A stretch of 64,000 bases of DNA from Xylanibacter rodentium (GCF_013166575.1 NZ_JABKKE010000001.1:186001-250000); one strand, 5' to 3'. Shown: positions 26,200-36,939, counted from the first letter of the stretch. The notes: generated from the sequence alone by a model not told the origin. Made by a program: numbers and translations.

Positions 26200-26934
26200 T
26201 TACTTTTCGTAAAAAAACACTTTATACTTACTCATGCACTCCTGAAGCATCATACTCACACCGTCGGAAGTAAGTGTGGCACCGGTAACACCGTCCACTT
26301 CTGAAGCCGGATTCTTTATGTCAGAAGGTTTCTTCACTGCTATGGCTATGTAATCGGAGTTATCCTTATCGCCGAAAATCGTCTTGCCCTTGAACTTGTC
26401 CTGCCACGACTTGTTGTCCTTAATCTCAGCACCGAGGCCGGCCGTCTCACTGTCATGATTGAAGTAGGCGCCATAAATGGTATTCTTGTCGTCATTGACG
26501 GCTATATATCCCCATATCGGACCCCACAGGCCCATTCCGTATACAGGTATTACGTATTTTGTCTGACCGTCTACCTTACATATATATAATGCCAGTTTAC
26601 CCGCCTTATAGTCTGCACTGTTAAGCCGGAATCCGGCATTTTCACCTCCGTTGCTTCCCTCACTTATTATACTGCCGTCAGCAGCTATAATACGGTCGGC
26701 TACCACCACTTCCGAATAGCGGGCTGCGGCTGCCACATTATCAAGATCGCGAATGTTGAGAGCGGCAAGAATCTGTTTCTTCTTGTCAAGCGCCACATTG
26801 GCATCTTGCATGGGCTTCAATGCCTGAAAGATGAAGGCAAGCAAAAATGCCACTATAACCACCATCACGGCACTGTATATAATGATGTATGAATTGGAAT
26901 TGGTGTCCAAACTCTTTTTCCTTGTTTCTGTCAT
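26200..26934 (-). CDS. nqrC: Na+-translocating NADH:quinone reductase subunit C
   Basis: The product has 244 residues with one N-terminal membrane helix (about 17-38) and a periplasmic FMN-binding domain. The covalent flavinylation site is present as DGVTGATLTSDGV (Thr about 222), the substrate motif of ApbE flavin transferase. No apbE is seen in the window. It relays electrons within the pump. It lies between nqrB (9 nt) and nqrD (15 nt). Confidence 0.95.
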   Translation of the reverse strand: MTETRKKSLDTNSNSYIIIYSAVMVVIVAFLLAFIFQALKPMQDANVALDKKKQILAALNIRDLDNVAAAARYSEVVVADRIIAADGSIISEGSNGGENAGFRLNSADYKAGKLALYICKVDGQTKYVIPVYGMGLWGPIWGYIAVNDDKNTIYGAYFNHDSETAGLGAEIKDNKSWQDKFKGKTIFGDKDNSDYIAIAVKKPSDIKNPASEVDGVTGATLTSDGVSMMLQECMSKYKVFFYEK

Positions 26935-26943
26935 AGTCTCTCT

Positions 26944-28104
26944 TTATTTATGAGTTAAACGCTTTGCTCTTCTCGATATATTGGCCTGTACGACACAATA
27001 GTCGATTAGCGGGGCAAACATGTTGGCAAACAAAATGGCAAGCATCATTCCTTCCGGATATCCGGGATTCATGACACGGATAATCACGGCCAAAGCTCCG
27101 ATAATGAAACCGAATATCCACTTTCCTTTTTCCGTACGCGCGCTTGTGACAGGGTCGGTAGCCATAAAGACAGCTCCAAAGGCGAAACCTCCGAGTATCA
27201 GATGCTCATACCATGGGATGGACGACATGCCGGAAACAGCAAACAAGGCAGCTGCCAAACCACCGCCCACAAACACACTGAGCATGGTCTTGTAGCTGGC
27301 AATGCCTGTCCAAAGCAATATCAATGCCCCTATGGCAATGGCAATAATGCTCGTCTCGCCTATACTCCCGGGAATAAATCCGAGCACCATGTCACAGATG
27401 GAATAAGAGACCTCCGCATTCTGCGCTATTCCGGCAAGCGGGGTAGCACATGTAAACGTATCGGGAAGAGTATTTCCAAATCCCAGAATACTGTCTTTGG
27501 CCACCCATACCGAATCACCGCTCATTCGGGTAGGATAAGAGAAAAAAAGAAAAGCACGGGCTACAAGCGCCACATTGAAGATATTCATCCCCGTACCACC
27601 GAATATTTCCTTGGCGAAGATAACGGCAAAAGCCACAGCCAAAGCAAGTATCCACAGAGGACAACTTACCGGAACTATCAAAGGGATGAGTATTCCGGAA
27701 ACAAGATAACCTTCCTGTATCTCTTCGTTTTTCCATTGGGCCCAGGCAAACTCTATTCCAAGGCCTACAACATAGCTTACGACTATCTTCGGCAATACGG
27801 CAAGAAAGCCGAAAAAGAATATTTCAAAAAAACTTGCAGTAGCGATTGTACCGGCCGCGCTATAGTTCTGGTATCCAACATTGTACATACCGAAGAGCAA
27901 TGCCGGAACAAGTGCTATCACAACCATGCTCATGATGCGTTTCGAATCTATTGCATCATGAATGTTCACACCACACTTCGACGTGGTATTTGGAACATAC
28001 AGGAATGTGTCCATCCCGTCATATATGCTGCGGAACGCGCTCAGTTTGCCCCCCTCTTCAAAGTTTGGCCTTATCTTATTCAAATAGTTTCTCAATAAAC
28101 TCAT
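26944..28104 (-). CDS. nqrB: Na+-translocating NADH:quinone reductase subunit B
   Basis: The product has 386 residues with about nine or ten membrane helices. It starts MSLLRNYLNKIRPNFEEGGK with FRSIYDGMDTFLYVP. The covalent FMN region reads DTFTCATPLAGIA (Thr about 226). The residue before the ATP run is Cys where many NqrB proteins have Gly (SGAT-type). It is the main sodium-translocating and quinone-reducing subunit. It lies 12 nt after nqrA. Confidence 0.95.
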   Translation of the reverse strand: MSLLRNYLNKIRPNFEEGGKLSAFRSIYDGMDTFLYVPNTTSKCGVNIHDAIDSKRIMSMVVIALVPALLFGMYNVGYQNYSAAGTIATASFFEIFFFGFLAVLPKIVVSYVVGLGIEFAWAQWKNEEIQEGYLVSGILIPLIVPVSCPLWILALAVAFAVIFAKEIFGGTGMNIFNVALVARAFLFFSYPTRMSGDSVWVAKDSILGFGNTLPDTFTCATPLAGIAQNAEVSYSICDMVLGFIPGSIGETSIIAIAIGALILLWTGIASYKTMLSVFVGGGLAAALFAVSGMSSIPWYEHLILGGFAFGAVFMATDPVTSARTEKGKWIFGFIIGALAVIIRVMNPGYPEGMMLAILFANMFAPLIDYCVVQANISRRAKRLTHK

Positions 28105-28116
28105 AATCTCTGTGTT

Positions 28117-29466
28117 TTAAGCATTTTCTTTACGTAATAAGTCAAGTCCGCTGCGAACAATACGCTGCAGCTCCAGCTTGGAGCTGTCCACAAACTCTGC
28201 AAGAGCAAAATCTTCCGGTGAAACCTCATAGATGCCAAGTTGCTCCATCTTGTCGATATCTCCGGATATGATTGCCTTTATGAGATATTCCGGATATATG
28301 TCCATCGGAAATACACGGTCGTATTCACCACTCATAATCATATGGCGCTCACCTCCCTTAACACGTGCGTCAAGAGCGTACTTACGTTTTCCGAACAACC
28401 ATGAGAAATAACTTCTATTGACAGAGAACTGCCCGAAACGCGGCATTATCCATCCTGCAAATTCATCAGCATTGTCTCCCTCTGGAATTACGGTTATTTC
28501 AGACGTATGTGCTCCGAGATAGCCGTTCTTTGTTGTCGGACGGCCGGTAAGTACATTGCCGTTTATTATCCTTACCTTATGATCGTTCTTTATACTGTTG
28601 CTCAACAATGTTGCAAGTTCCTGCCCTACAAGCATATCGACATATGCAGGCTTCGCAACCTCGCTTCCAGCAAAGGCTACCGTACGACGCAAGTCTACAC
28701 AACCGGTGTTGAACAAACGGCCGAAAAAAATCACTGCCGTCGGCTCCACGGTCCATACAGTCTCCCCCTTGTTGACAGGACAAAGATGATTGACATGGAC
28801 TCCGACATTACCGGCAGGACATGGACCGTCAAACACTGTCACTTCTACATCAGTAGCCCCGATCAAGGCACCGGAAGACTGACGGCGCCCGATACCGAGA
28901 TAAGTTTTCGCAATCTTGGACAATGCAGTGAGACCGGCTTGAAAATCGTTTTCCTGTCCTTCAAGCTCAAACTCAAAATCACAGGCCAAAGGCATATCCC
29001 TCAATGCCGATACAAAAATTGCCTTAGGCCGTGTGCGTGGATTGGCAGACACTGCATAAGGCAACTGGTTGATATAACCGAACAGACCGGCTTCAAGCAG
29101 AGCTGCGATTACGGCTTCGGCATCAAGACTCCTTACGTCTTTTCTTTCGAAATCCACATAATTCTGTACTGCATCAGCATTAATACCGATACCAATCACT
29201 TTTCTTCTCTCACCACGCAACACCTCCGTCACAATTCCGCTTACAGGGGAGGAAAATTTAACTTCAGGATACTCCTTGTTGATAAATAACACATCGCCGG
29301 CCTTTACCTTCTCACCCGGTTTTACAACGACCTTGGGAGTAACTCCAACAAAATCGTCAAGCTGCAACATGTACTTACCATTGGGCTTCAAACAGATTCT
29401 TTTCTTCTCTGCCTCGCCTGCAAGATTAATATCCAAACCTTTTTTCAGTTTAACTACATTTGCCAT
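28117..29466 (-). CDS. nqrA: Na+-translocating NADH:quinone reductase subunit A
   Basis: The product has 449 residues starting MANVVKLKKGLDINLAGEAE. The ATG at 29466 is preferred over an earlier in-frame ATG at 29499, which lies at the promoter box. It is a cytoplasmic peripheral subunit with a lipoyl/barrel-sandwich-like N-terminus (VVVKPGEKVKAGDVLF) and family signatures GIGRRQSSGALIGATD and GCVDLRRTVAFAG. NqrA is implicated in quinone binding. It is first in the six-gene operon. Confidence 0.96.
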   Translation of the reverse strand: MANVVKLKKGLDINLAGEAEKKRICLKPNGKYMLQLDDFVGVTPKVVVKPGEKVKAGDVLFINKEYPEVKFSSPVSGIVTEVLRGERRKVIGIGINADAVQNYVDFERKDVRSLDAEAVIAALLEAGLFGYINQLPYAVSANPRTRPKAIFVSALRDMPLACDFEFELEGQENDFQAGLTALSKIAKTYLGIGRRQSSGALIGATDVEVTVFDGPCPAGNVGVHVNHLCPVNKGETVWTVEPTAVIFFGRLFNTGCVDLRRTVAFAGSEVAKPAYVDMLVGQELATLLSNSIKNDHKVRIINGNVLTGRPTTKNGYLGAHTSEITVIPEGDNADEFAGWIMPRFGQFSVNRSYFSWLFGKRKYALDARVKGGERHMIMSGEYDRVFPMDIYPEYLIKAIISGDIDKMEQLGIYEVSPEDFALAEFVDSSKLELQRIVRSGLDLLRKENA

Positions 29467-29496
29467 ATATAATCTTAAAATAGATGGTTCTGCATG

Positions 29497-29504
29497 CAAA
29501 ATTA
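29497..29504 (-). promoter_or_regulatory. -7 box before the nqr operon
   Basis: This is TAATTTTG on the minus strand, followed by C, 30 nt before the nqrA ATG. The -33 is weak (TTTA at about the right distance). Confidence 0.5.
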
Positions 29505-29569
29505 ACTAAAAATGAATACTTAAAGTAAATAAATAAGCATTAAAATAAGACTATGCCAAGTTTTTAATG

Positions 29570-29577
29570 TAATTTTG
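29570..29577 (+). promoter_or_regulatory. -7 box before tamB
   Basis: TAATTTTG lies 49 nt upstream of the tamB ATG. No -33 TTTG is evident. It is back-to-back with the nqr promoter. Confidence 0.45.
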
Positions 29578-29626
29578 TACCTGTTTATTTTCTAAAGTAA
29601 CAAATTGTAATCTCAATCTAACAGAA

Positions 29627-32600
29627 TTGAAAATATTAAAACATATAATCAGGGGGACTATATGGACCATTCTCGGGCTATATATTCTGACTGTTTCACT
29701 AATCCAAATACCCTCAGTAAAGGACTGCCTGGGAAGACAAACGTCCTCTATTCTATCTGAAAAATTAGGAACAAAAGTACATGTAGGCCGCGTTGATTTA
29801 GGCTTTTTCAACCGTCTGATAATCGATGACGTAGTGATATACGACCGGCAGCATAAAGAAATGATAAAATCCGCAAGGCTTTCGGCAAAGATCGAACTAA
29901 TACCATTGCTAGAAAACAGGATTTCAATATCCTCCGCACAGATGTTCGGAACAGACTTCATATTATATCAGACAACTGAAAACGAGGCTCCCAATTTCCA
30001 GTTTATTATAGATGCTCTGTCATCCAAGGATAATAACAATAACGAATCTTCGTTTGACTTACGTATCAATACATTTATAATGCAACATAGCAGTTTGAAA
30101 TTCGACCGCTATGATATGGCTCCGACAAACTCAAAACTGAACATAAATCACATTGACCTTAATAACATAAGTGCACACATATCCATAAAGGCATTGAACG
30201 AAGACTCATTGAATTTCATCATCAAAAAACTTTCTTTTAAAGAAAACAAATCAAATCTGCAAATAAACAGACTGTCACTTAAAATGGAAGGGAACAGAAG
30301 AAAATGTAATTTACATGACTTCACACTGAAAATGCCTGAAACAGACATCCGCATTGACAATATCAACGCAACATACAGATTCAAAGAAAATACATTGGTA
30401 AAGTCATCGCTGAAATATCATGGTAATATCGAATCCGGAAAAATCAATCCGTCAGACTTCGCTTTCATCCTTCCACCACTAAAAAGACTTACCATCCCTC
30501 TGAACTTGTCATCAAACTTTCATGGCACTTATTCAAAATTTCAAATGGACAAGTTTATTGTAAGTTCACCGTCTGACGATATAGACATAAATATAAAAGG
30601 ATGGATAAGCGGCTGGAACAGAATCATCCCAAACAGTAATGTAACAATAAAGAATATAAGTGTTTCGTCAGAATTGATAAATACTATCAATCACATTATG
30701 AAGAACACAGGCAATAACTTTCCGGATATACTCACACGGTTAGGAAACATCAATATACACGGAACCTTAAGTTCCAACGATGGCGTATTGAAAGCAAAAA
30801 GCAAACTTGAAACCGAGGCAGGATCCGTTGATGTGGACATGTCTTTGTCTGAAGACAAATCTATCTCCGGCAGTATTGTCACCCAATCCGTCAATCTTGG
30901 ACAAATACTAAATAACGAAAGATTCGGATCTTTCACAGCATCCGCATCCATACAAGGATCGTTACAAAACAACGGGCATCGCAAACTGGACATAAACGGC
31001 AATATTCCAAAATTTGAATTCAATGGATACCAATACAGCGACATAACAATCAGAAGTCTGCTGAAAGACAACAGTATATCCGGAAGGCTCGACATCAACG
31101 ACTCGCAAATAAAGATGCATGTCGATGGAACGGCAGAAAAAACTAAAGAATTGTCAGACATAAGATTTACAGCCTCAGTAAGAAACTTCTCTCCATCAGC
31201 CACAAGACTCACCGACAAATGGGGAGACGCAGTGTTCAATACCGATATAAGTACAACCCTCAAGGGCCGTGACATCGAGCATGCCATTGGAGAGGTGTCA
31301 CTCTGCAATTTCTCTTTACTGTCATCAGAAGCAAAATACATATTAGACAAAATGGAAATCAGTTCAACCATTGATGCAGACAGAGAACGACATCTGATGA
31401 TGAACAGTGACTTTGGTACCGCAAGACTCTCTGGTAGATTTGATTACAATACTATATATCAAAGTATTATAAACATAATAAGAAAAAGACTGCCAACCAT
31501 TCCCGGACTACCCGCTATAAGCAATAACACTCATAACAGGTTTGACATAGAGGCAAATATCTCAAACACCGAATGGATCGAGAAAGTATTCAACATTCCG
31601 CTACACATAAACAATGCCATAGACCTGACATGCAGTGTCAATGAAACGGAAAAGGACATATTCATAGATTGCAGCCTACCCTCTTTCAGATATGACGGCA
31701 AAGAATACCGCAACGGAAAAATCTCCGTGACATCCAACAATGATTCCCTGCATAGTAAAGTTGGAGTAATAAAGATAATGGACAACGGTCAGAATATGAA
31801 ACTGAATCTGACCGGCAATGCAGCCGACAACTCTCTGCACACATCTTTCTCATGGGACAATTGCAATACAGGGAACAGAATCAGCGGATGTTTCAATGCC
31901 GAAACCAGATTCAGTGGTGACAGCAAAGAAACAGCCAATGCTTCCATAACGATACAACCGTCACATATAAACCTGAACAACTCAACATGGAACATCGAGC
32001 CGTCTACCATCACATATACAAAAGACAATGTGGACATTGACAGATTCGCCGTAACTAACGACAAACAACATATCATTATCAACGGTAAAGCATCAAAGAC
32101 TTCCGAAGATTCCATTACAATAGACTTGCACGACATAGATGTAGAATATATCCTTGATCTTGTAAACTTCCATTCGGTCGACTTCAGCGGCCGTGCCACA
32201 GGTACCGCCTGTATATCAGCTCCATTCGGCAATATGAAAGCACACGGCAATATCATTGTCAATGACTTCAGATTTGAAAACGGACGTATGGGCGTTCTTA
32301 ATGCAAATGTGAAATGGGACAATGAAGAGAAACAGATAAATATAAACGCCATTTCTACCGACGGCCCGGAAGTAATGACATGTATCGACGGTTATATATC
32401 ACCCAAACGTAGCTATATAGATCTGGGAATAAAGGCCATAGGTACATCCATAGAATTCATGAAATCATTCACGAGCAGTTTCATAAGCGACATCAACGGA
32501 CAGGCCAATGGCGAAGTAAGACTGACAGGACCGCTGAAAGCCATCAACCTTGTCGGAGAACTTGTAATAAACGGTGACGCCCATATCAAATCCACCAACT

Positions 32601-34090
32601 GCAAATATTATCTCCGCAACGATACAGTGACTTTCATTCCTGACGAGATTGAACTGCACGACATTCCGATATTTGATATACACGACAACATGGGTATAAT
32701 GTCCGGAGGCATACACCACAAACATCTCACCAGATTGTCATACGACCTTTTTGTAAAAGCTGACAATCTGTTGGCCTACGATTTCCACAGCTTCGGTGAC
32801 GAAACCTTCTATGGCACCGTATATGGTACCGGTAATGTCGGTATACACGGACGCAGCGGTGAGTTGGACATCAATGTAAACATCACACCAAACAGCAAAT
32901 CAACATTCGTATACAACGTGTCAAACCCCGATGCCATATCAAAACAAGAGTTTATCAACTGGAACGATGTGACATCCGCTACATCCGGATATCCAAATGA
33001 AAAGCAGCGGGAGAAGAAAACGGCGGCACAGCCAAACATTCTTACAGACACACACATCAACTTCTTGATAAACTGCACTCCCGACGTCACCGTAAAACTA
33101 CTCATGGACAACAAGACCAATGACTATATCACCCTCAACGGAAACGGTGTACTGAGAGCATCATACTACAACAAAGGAACATTCAATATGTTCGGAACAT
33201 ATGTGGTAGAGCGGGGCACTTACGACATCACCATACAGGATATCATCAAAAAGAACTTCATCTTCAACAAAGGCGGAACCATTGTCTTTGGAGGAGATCC
33301 ATACAATGCAAACCTCAACTTACAGGCTATATATACTGTCAATGGCGTATCCCTGTCCGACCTGAATATCGGCAACAGTTTCAAAAGCAATACAATACGT
33401 GTAAACTGCCTTATGAACATTGGCGGACAACCTATGGCACCCGTTGTTGACTTCGACATCGACATGCCGACCTTGGGTAGCGACGAGAAACAGATGATCA
33501 GAAGTATCATCAACAGCGAAGACGAAATGAACCAGCAGGTTCTGTATCTGCTGGGAATAGGCCGCTTCTACCCGCAGGAAGCCAACAACTCGTCGGCCAT
33601 GGACAATCAGCCCAGCCAGACATCACTTGCCATGCAGGGACTACTCTCCGGTACCATATCAAGCCAGCTCAACACCATGCTCAACACCGTGATAAACAAT
33701 AACAACTGGAACTTCGGGGCCAATATATCTCCCGGTGACGAAGGATGGAACAATGCCGAATACGAAGGACAGCTAAGCGGCCGTCTGCTCAACAACCGAC
33801 TTCTCATCAACGGCCAATTCGGATACAGAGACAATCAGAAGAATGCCAGTACAAGCTTTATAGGCGACTTTGACGTACGCTATCTGCTCTTTCCGAACGG
33901 AAATCTGTCTATAAACATATACAACAAGACCAATGACCGTTATTTCACAAAGTCAAGCCTGAACACTCAGGGCATAGGCCTTACAATGAAGAAAGACTTT
34001 GTTAATCTTAAAGACCTGTTCGGAATTAAGAAAAAGAACCGTAAACCAAATTCCAACAAAGGCAGAAAAAAGAATCAATCATATAAATAG
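29627..34090 (+). CDS. tamB: TamB/AsmA-like envelope protein
   Basis: The product has 1487 residues. One N-terminal membrane helix (about 10-28, TIWTILGLYILTVSLIQIP) is followed by some 1200 residues of beta-rich repeats, the elongated lipid-groove architecture of TamB/AsmA/YhdP proteins. A C-terminal TamB/DUF490 domain (about 1050-1450) contains NFIFNKGGTIVFGG, DMPTLGSDEKQMIRSIINSE and QVLYLLGIGRFYP. The end is Lys/Arg-rich. It spans the periplasm and is believed to work with TamL, encoded 20 kb away here, in moving lipids or assembling outer-membrane proteins. The gene is AT-rich in its first two thirds and richer in GC toward the end. It is monocistronic, with a hairpin after the stop. Confidence 0.9.
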   Translation: MKILKHIIRGTIWTILGLYILTVSLIQIPSVKDCLGRQTSSILSEKLGTKVHVGRVDLGFFNRLIIDDVVIYDRQHKEMIKSARLSAKIELIPLLENRISISSAQMFGTDFILYQTTENEAPNFQFIIDALSSKDNNNNESSFDLRINTFIMQHSSLKFDRYDMAPTNSKLNINHIDLNNISAHISIKALNEDSLNFIIKKLSFKENKSNLQINRLSLKMEGNRRKCNLHDFTLKMPETDIRIDNINATYRFKENTLVKSSLKYHGNIESGKINPSDFAFILPPLKRLTIPLNLSSNFHGTYSKFQMDKFIVSSPSDDIDINIKGWISGWNRIIPNSNVTIKNISVSSELINTINHIMKNTGNNFPDILTRLGNINIHGTLSSNDGVLKAKSKLETEAGSVDVDMSLSEDKSISGSIVTQSVNLGQILNNERFGSFTASASIQGSLQNNGHRKLDINGNIPKFEFNGYQYSDITIRSLLKDNSISGRLDINDSQIKMHVDGTAEKTKELSDIRFTASVRNFSPSATRLTDKWGDAVFNTDISTTLKGRDIEHAIGEVSLCNFSLLSSEAKYILDKMEISSTIDADRERHLMMNSDFGTARLSGRFDYNTIYQSIINIIRKRLPTIPGLPAISNNTHNRFDIEANISNTEWIEKVFNIPLHINNAIDLTCSVNETEKDIFIDCSLPSFRYDGKEYRNGKISVTSNNDSLHSKVGVIKIMDNGQNMKLNLTGNAADNSLHTSFSWDNCNTGNRISGCFNAETRFSGDSKETANASITIQPSHINLNNSTWNIEPSTITYTKDNVDIDRFAVTNDKQHIIINGKASKTSEDSITIDLHDIDVEYILDLVNFHSVDFSGRATGTACISAPFGNMKAHGNIIVNDFRFENGRMGVLNANVKWDNEEKQININAISTDGPEVMTCIDGYISPKRSYIDLGIKAIGTSIEFMKSFTSSFISDINGQANGEVRLTGPLKAINLVGELVINGDAHIKSTNCKYYLRNDTVTFIPDEIELHDIPIFDIHDNMGIMSGGIHHKHLTRLSYDLFVKADNLLAYDFHSFGDETFYGTVYGTGNVGIHGRSGELDINVNITPNSKSTFVYNVSNPDAISKQEFINWNDVTSATSGYPNEKQREKKTAAQPNILTDTHINFLINCTPDVTVKLLMDNKTNDYITLNGNGVLRASYYNKGTFNMFGTYVVERGTYDITIQDIIKKNFIFNKGGTIVFGGDPYNANLNLQAIYTVNGVSLSDLNIGNSFKSNTIRVNCLMNIGGQPMAPVVDFDIDMPTLGSDEKQMIRSIINSEDEMNQQVLYLLGIGRFYPQEANNSSAMDNQPSQTSLAMQGLLSGTISSQLNTMLNTVINNNNWNFGANISPGDEGWNNAEYEGQLSGRLLNNRLLINGQFGYRDNQKNASTSFIGDFDVRYLLFPNGNLSINIYNKTNDRYFTKSSLNTQGIGLTMKKDFVNLKDLFGIKKKNRKPNSNKGRKKNQSYK

Positions 34091-34125
34091 GTCATAGCAA
34101 TCGGTTTATATACCTGATACAAAAA

Positions 34126-34167
34126 CACGGATACACAGAGTTGCTTGTTTTTCTCTGTGTATCCGTG
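34126..34167. terminator. Bidirectional hairpin between tamB and nrdG
   Basis: A perfect 15-bp stem (CACGGATACACAGAG with CTCTGTGTATCCGTG) has a T-rich 12-nt loop, between two convergent genes. Flanking A-run (left) and CTTC (right) make it a moderate terminator in both directions. Confidence 0.65.
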
Positions 34168-34216
34168 CTTCTGTATTCGGTATTCTCTGCATAACCGGAT
34201 TTAAAAGACCTGTTCG

Positions 34217-34684
34217 TTATACATCCCAAAACCGCGATGTGATATCAATAAAGCCTCCCCCGTCACAATTCTTATATAACCTCTGATTGGTTGTACGCTT
34301 TTTCAGACTACCCAAATGCCTGATATATGGTCCAAGCTTTATATAATCAAAATTGTCTCTACATACACCACGCGGTACCTTTGCCCTGCCACTATACCAT
34401 GCTACCTTCAAATCCGAATATGCACTGTGCATATAGCACGCCAATTCGTTTAGATACAACGGATCGGCATCACCTCCCATAAAGCAGACACAGGTTATGT
34501 CTGATTCATAGTCGCTTATCAGCCTGTCAAGTGCCGACGGAGTCAACGGTTGGCCGATATCCTCCCATAGATAACTGCTATGGCATCCCGGACAGTGACA
34601 TGGACATCCCGACAGATTTATAGAAAGAGTGACCTCATCGGGGATTTCCTGAAAAACGACACCGGTATTTACATATTTAAGCAT
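34217..34684 (-). CDS. nrdG: Anaerobic ribonucleotide reductase activase NrdG
   Basis: This 155-residue radical-SAM enzyme carries the CxxxCxxC cluster motif CPCHCPGC (about residues 27-34) binding a 4Fe-4S cluster. Other signatures are NLSGC, VCFMGGDADP and KLGPYIRHLG. It makes the 5'-deoxyadenosyl radical that puts the glycyl radical on NrdD. It lies 31 nt after nrdD on the same strand. It is short but typical for NrdG in Bacteroidetes. Confidence 0.95.
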   Translation of the reverse strand: MLKYVNTGVVFQEIPDEVTLSINLSGCPCHCPGCHSSYLWEDIGQPLTPSALDRLISDYESDITCVCFMGGDADPLYLNELACYMHSAYSDLKVAWYSGRAKVPRGVCRDNFDYIKLGPYIRHLGSLKKRTTNQRLYKNCDGGGFIDITSRFWDV

Positions 34685-34715
34685 ATATACTTTGAAAAAA
34701 GCACAGACCTGAAAA

Positions 34716-36809
34716 TTACTCCGCCGTAGCGTAATATCTTTTTGCCGCCTCTTTCTGACGAGCTTCAGAGAAATTGCTCACACGCTTGAGATATCCTATT
34801 ATACGTGTCATGTAATCCACATTTCTTGAATGACAATGCGGACACTCGTGCAAGTAGCGCTTGTCTATTGCACCACAGTCATTGCATACCGTGTTGGGGA
34901 TATTGAACGTGAAATAGTTACATCCTTCCTTTGCCGCCACATTCAGCAACCGGCGATACTGTGCCTGTGACAGATGCTCTTCAAGATTCATATGCAGTGC
35001 CGAACCTCCTGTAAGATGCTGGATATAAGGTGCTCCATGCAGTTTGAACTTATCAATGATATTCAACGAATCGTCTTCAACTATGTAGAAATAACTGTTA
35101 TAACAGTCACGCGGCACGAAATACCCGTCTTCCCTATCCCATTTTGCATGCTTCACACCCACATTCTCTGCAGGAATCATTTCACAATTGAACATCACCT
35201 CCTTCGTTCTGTACTCCTTGTTTTTCTTCTCCACAAGTCCGAGTACTGTCTGAACGAATTTAAGGTAATCAGGATTGTCATTGATTTGGATTCCCATGTA
35301 CTCGGCAGCCTCCACCAATCCGTTGACACCTATAGTGAGATATTGGCGCGAAATATTGATATATCCGGCATCGAAAAGCGGAAGCATTCCGTTTTTCCAT
35401 AGAGCTTTCAAATTCTCGTTGTAAGCCAGCTGAACCTTGTGACACAAGTCGATGATATCCGTAAGAAAATCCGTATAGCTGAGATTGTTGTTCACGGCAT
35501 ACTGTATACAGCGGTTAAGATTGATGGTGAGCACACTCTTTGATCCCGTGGACACCCCTCCTGCACCCAAGGTATAACTGAAACCGTTGTCCTGTATTTC
35601 ATTGCGCAACCGGCAACAGCTTGACAGCGAGTCCGCATTGTCACTCATATATGTAAAGAATGAATGTCCTTCCGAATACATCTCGGCTGTAAAATCACCC
35701 CATTCCTTGTCTACCAAATCTCCGTTTTCACTCAACAGGGCCATCGTCTCAACAGGAAATGTAAGCACGGTCTTCGTACGCTCCTTGTTGAACCATTTCA
35801 TAAAGCGCTTCTGCAACCAGCTCAGTCCCTCCCAATCCGGCTTGCTCCCATCGGGAAAATAGAAATCGCCGAACAGGCTCTCGAAGTACGGTTTGTCATA
35901 ATATGCAATATTCCAGAACACAGCCTGATAGTTGCGCGCTCCCGTAGGCTGGTTGATGGAATACACAATCTGCTCAAAACAGTCGGTAATCATCTTGTCT
36001 ACAGTGCGCTGCTTGTTTGACAGGTCTACAACCTTGTCTGCAATCTTATAGTATTCTTTGCCATATTCCAGACCGATGAAGTAATTCAGATACATCAGAA
36101 ACTCAGGCGTTGCACATGCCCCGCTAAGCATGCTCGACACCATGAACACCATGTTTACAAATCCTCCGCAGAAAGATTTCAGATTTGTCGGTGCTGTCGA
36201 GTTGCCGCCTATCGACATTGTTCCGCCGATAAGCCATGGATACATCGTTATCGATGCACAATAGTTTGCCAGACTCGTCTCGTCGTTCTTATATATGAAA
36301 TGGTGGTTGAGCAGGTCCATATACCGGTCTGCCAGTTCCTTGCCGTACATCTTTTTGATACGGTCGGTCAGCAACCGCCGGTTCAGACGGATGAAGTTTG
36401 ATTTGGGCAATTCTCCGATAAGCGTGGCGATATTCTTATGCTCAACATTGGCATTGGCGTCATACTTTGAGCCTGTCGCCGCATTGGCAGCCTCACAATA
36501 ATCAGCAAGAAACTTCAGCTTCTCCATCGTCTCACGGTCTTCCGTATGTCGCTGCCTGTATAGCATGAACGATTTCGCAACCCTGTAATAGCCCTCTTTC
36601 ATCAGTGACTCCTCTACCTGGTTCTGTATCTCCTCCACAGTGATGCCTTCGTGAATATCAAGATGGCTCAGTATCTTGGAAATACACCCTAAATCAGCAG
36701 GTTCATCCACAGACTCGAATGCCTTTATGATGGCATTCATTATTTTGTCAAGCGAAAAACGGTCGGCCGAACCGTCTCTTTTGGTAATTGTGAAACTGTT
36801 TATTTCCAT
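34716..36809 (-). CDS. nrdD: Anaerobic ribonucleoside-triphosphate reductase NrdD
   Basis: The product has 697 residues. An N-terminal ATP-cone allosteric domain (about 1-95, FTITKRDGSADRFSLDKI) is followed by the catalytic ten-stranded barrel. A C-terminal zinc site (CNDCG ... CPHCH, about 640-658) follows, then the glycyl-radical loop TRIIGYLKRVSNF (Gly about 672). It reduces ribonucleoside triphosphates without oxygen, so it is oxygen-sensitive and marks anaerobic growth. It forms an operon with nrdG. The regulator gene directly upstream on the same strand has a sensor domain of a type used for oxygen or NO, which may be relevant to control. Confidence 0.96.
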   Translation of the reverse strand: MEINSFTITKRDGSADRFSLDKIMNAIIKAFESVDEPADLGCISKILSHLDIHEGITVEEIQNQVEESLMKEGYYRVAKSFMLYRQRHTEDRETMEKLKFLADYCEAANAATGSKYDANANVEHKNIATLIGELPKSNFIRLNRRLLTDRIKKMYGKELADRYMDLLNHHFIYKNDETSLANYCASITMYPWLIGGTMSIGGNSTAPTNLKSFCGGFVNMVFMVSSMLSGACATPEFLMYLNYFIGLEYGKEYYKIADKVVDLSNKQRTVDKMITDCFEQIVYSINQPTGARNYQAVFWNIAYYDKPYFESLFGDFYFPDGSKPDWEGLSWLQKRFMKWFNKERTKTVLTFPVETMALLSENGDLVDKEWGDFTAEMYSEGHSFFTYMSDNADSLSSCCRLRNEIQDNGFSYTLGAGGVSTGSKSVLTINLNRCIQYAVNNNLSYTDFLTDIIDLCHKVQLAYNENLKALWKNGMLPLFDAGYINISRQYLTIGVNGLVEAAEYMGIQINDNPDYLKFVQTVLGLVEKKNKEYRTKEVMFNCEMIPAENVGVKHAKWDREDGYFVPRDCYNSYFYIVEDDSLNIIDKFKLHGAPYIQHLTGGSALHMNLEEHLSQAQYRRLLNVAAKEGCNYFTFNIPNTVCNDCGAIDKRYLHECPHCHSRNVDYMTRIIGYLKRVSNFSEARQKEAAKRYYATAE

Positions 36810-36931
36810 TATTGTTTTCTTTTTTGGAAAACTTTTCTTTCTATATCAAGACAAAAGTTTCCCGTTTTTGATAATTCCAGATTTATGATTTGGTTTTAAA
36901 ATATCCGTTTACGGCTATGCGAAAGCGAACG

Positions 36932-36939
36932 CAAAGATA
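36932..36939 (-). promoter_or_regulatory. -7 box before nrdD
   Basis: TATCTTTG on the minus strand, followed by C, lies about 120 nt upstream of the nrdD start. It implies a leader of roughly 110 nt, separate from the regulator gene upstream. Confidence 0.5.

Noticed and set aside
27202..28098. 298-codon frame opposite nqrB
   Set aside because: Antisense to a conserved membrane protein. No family pattern.
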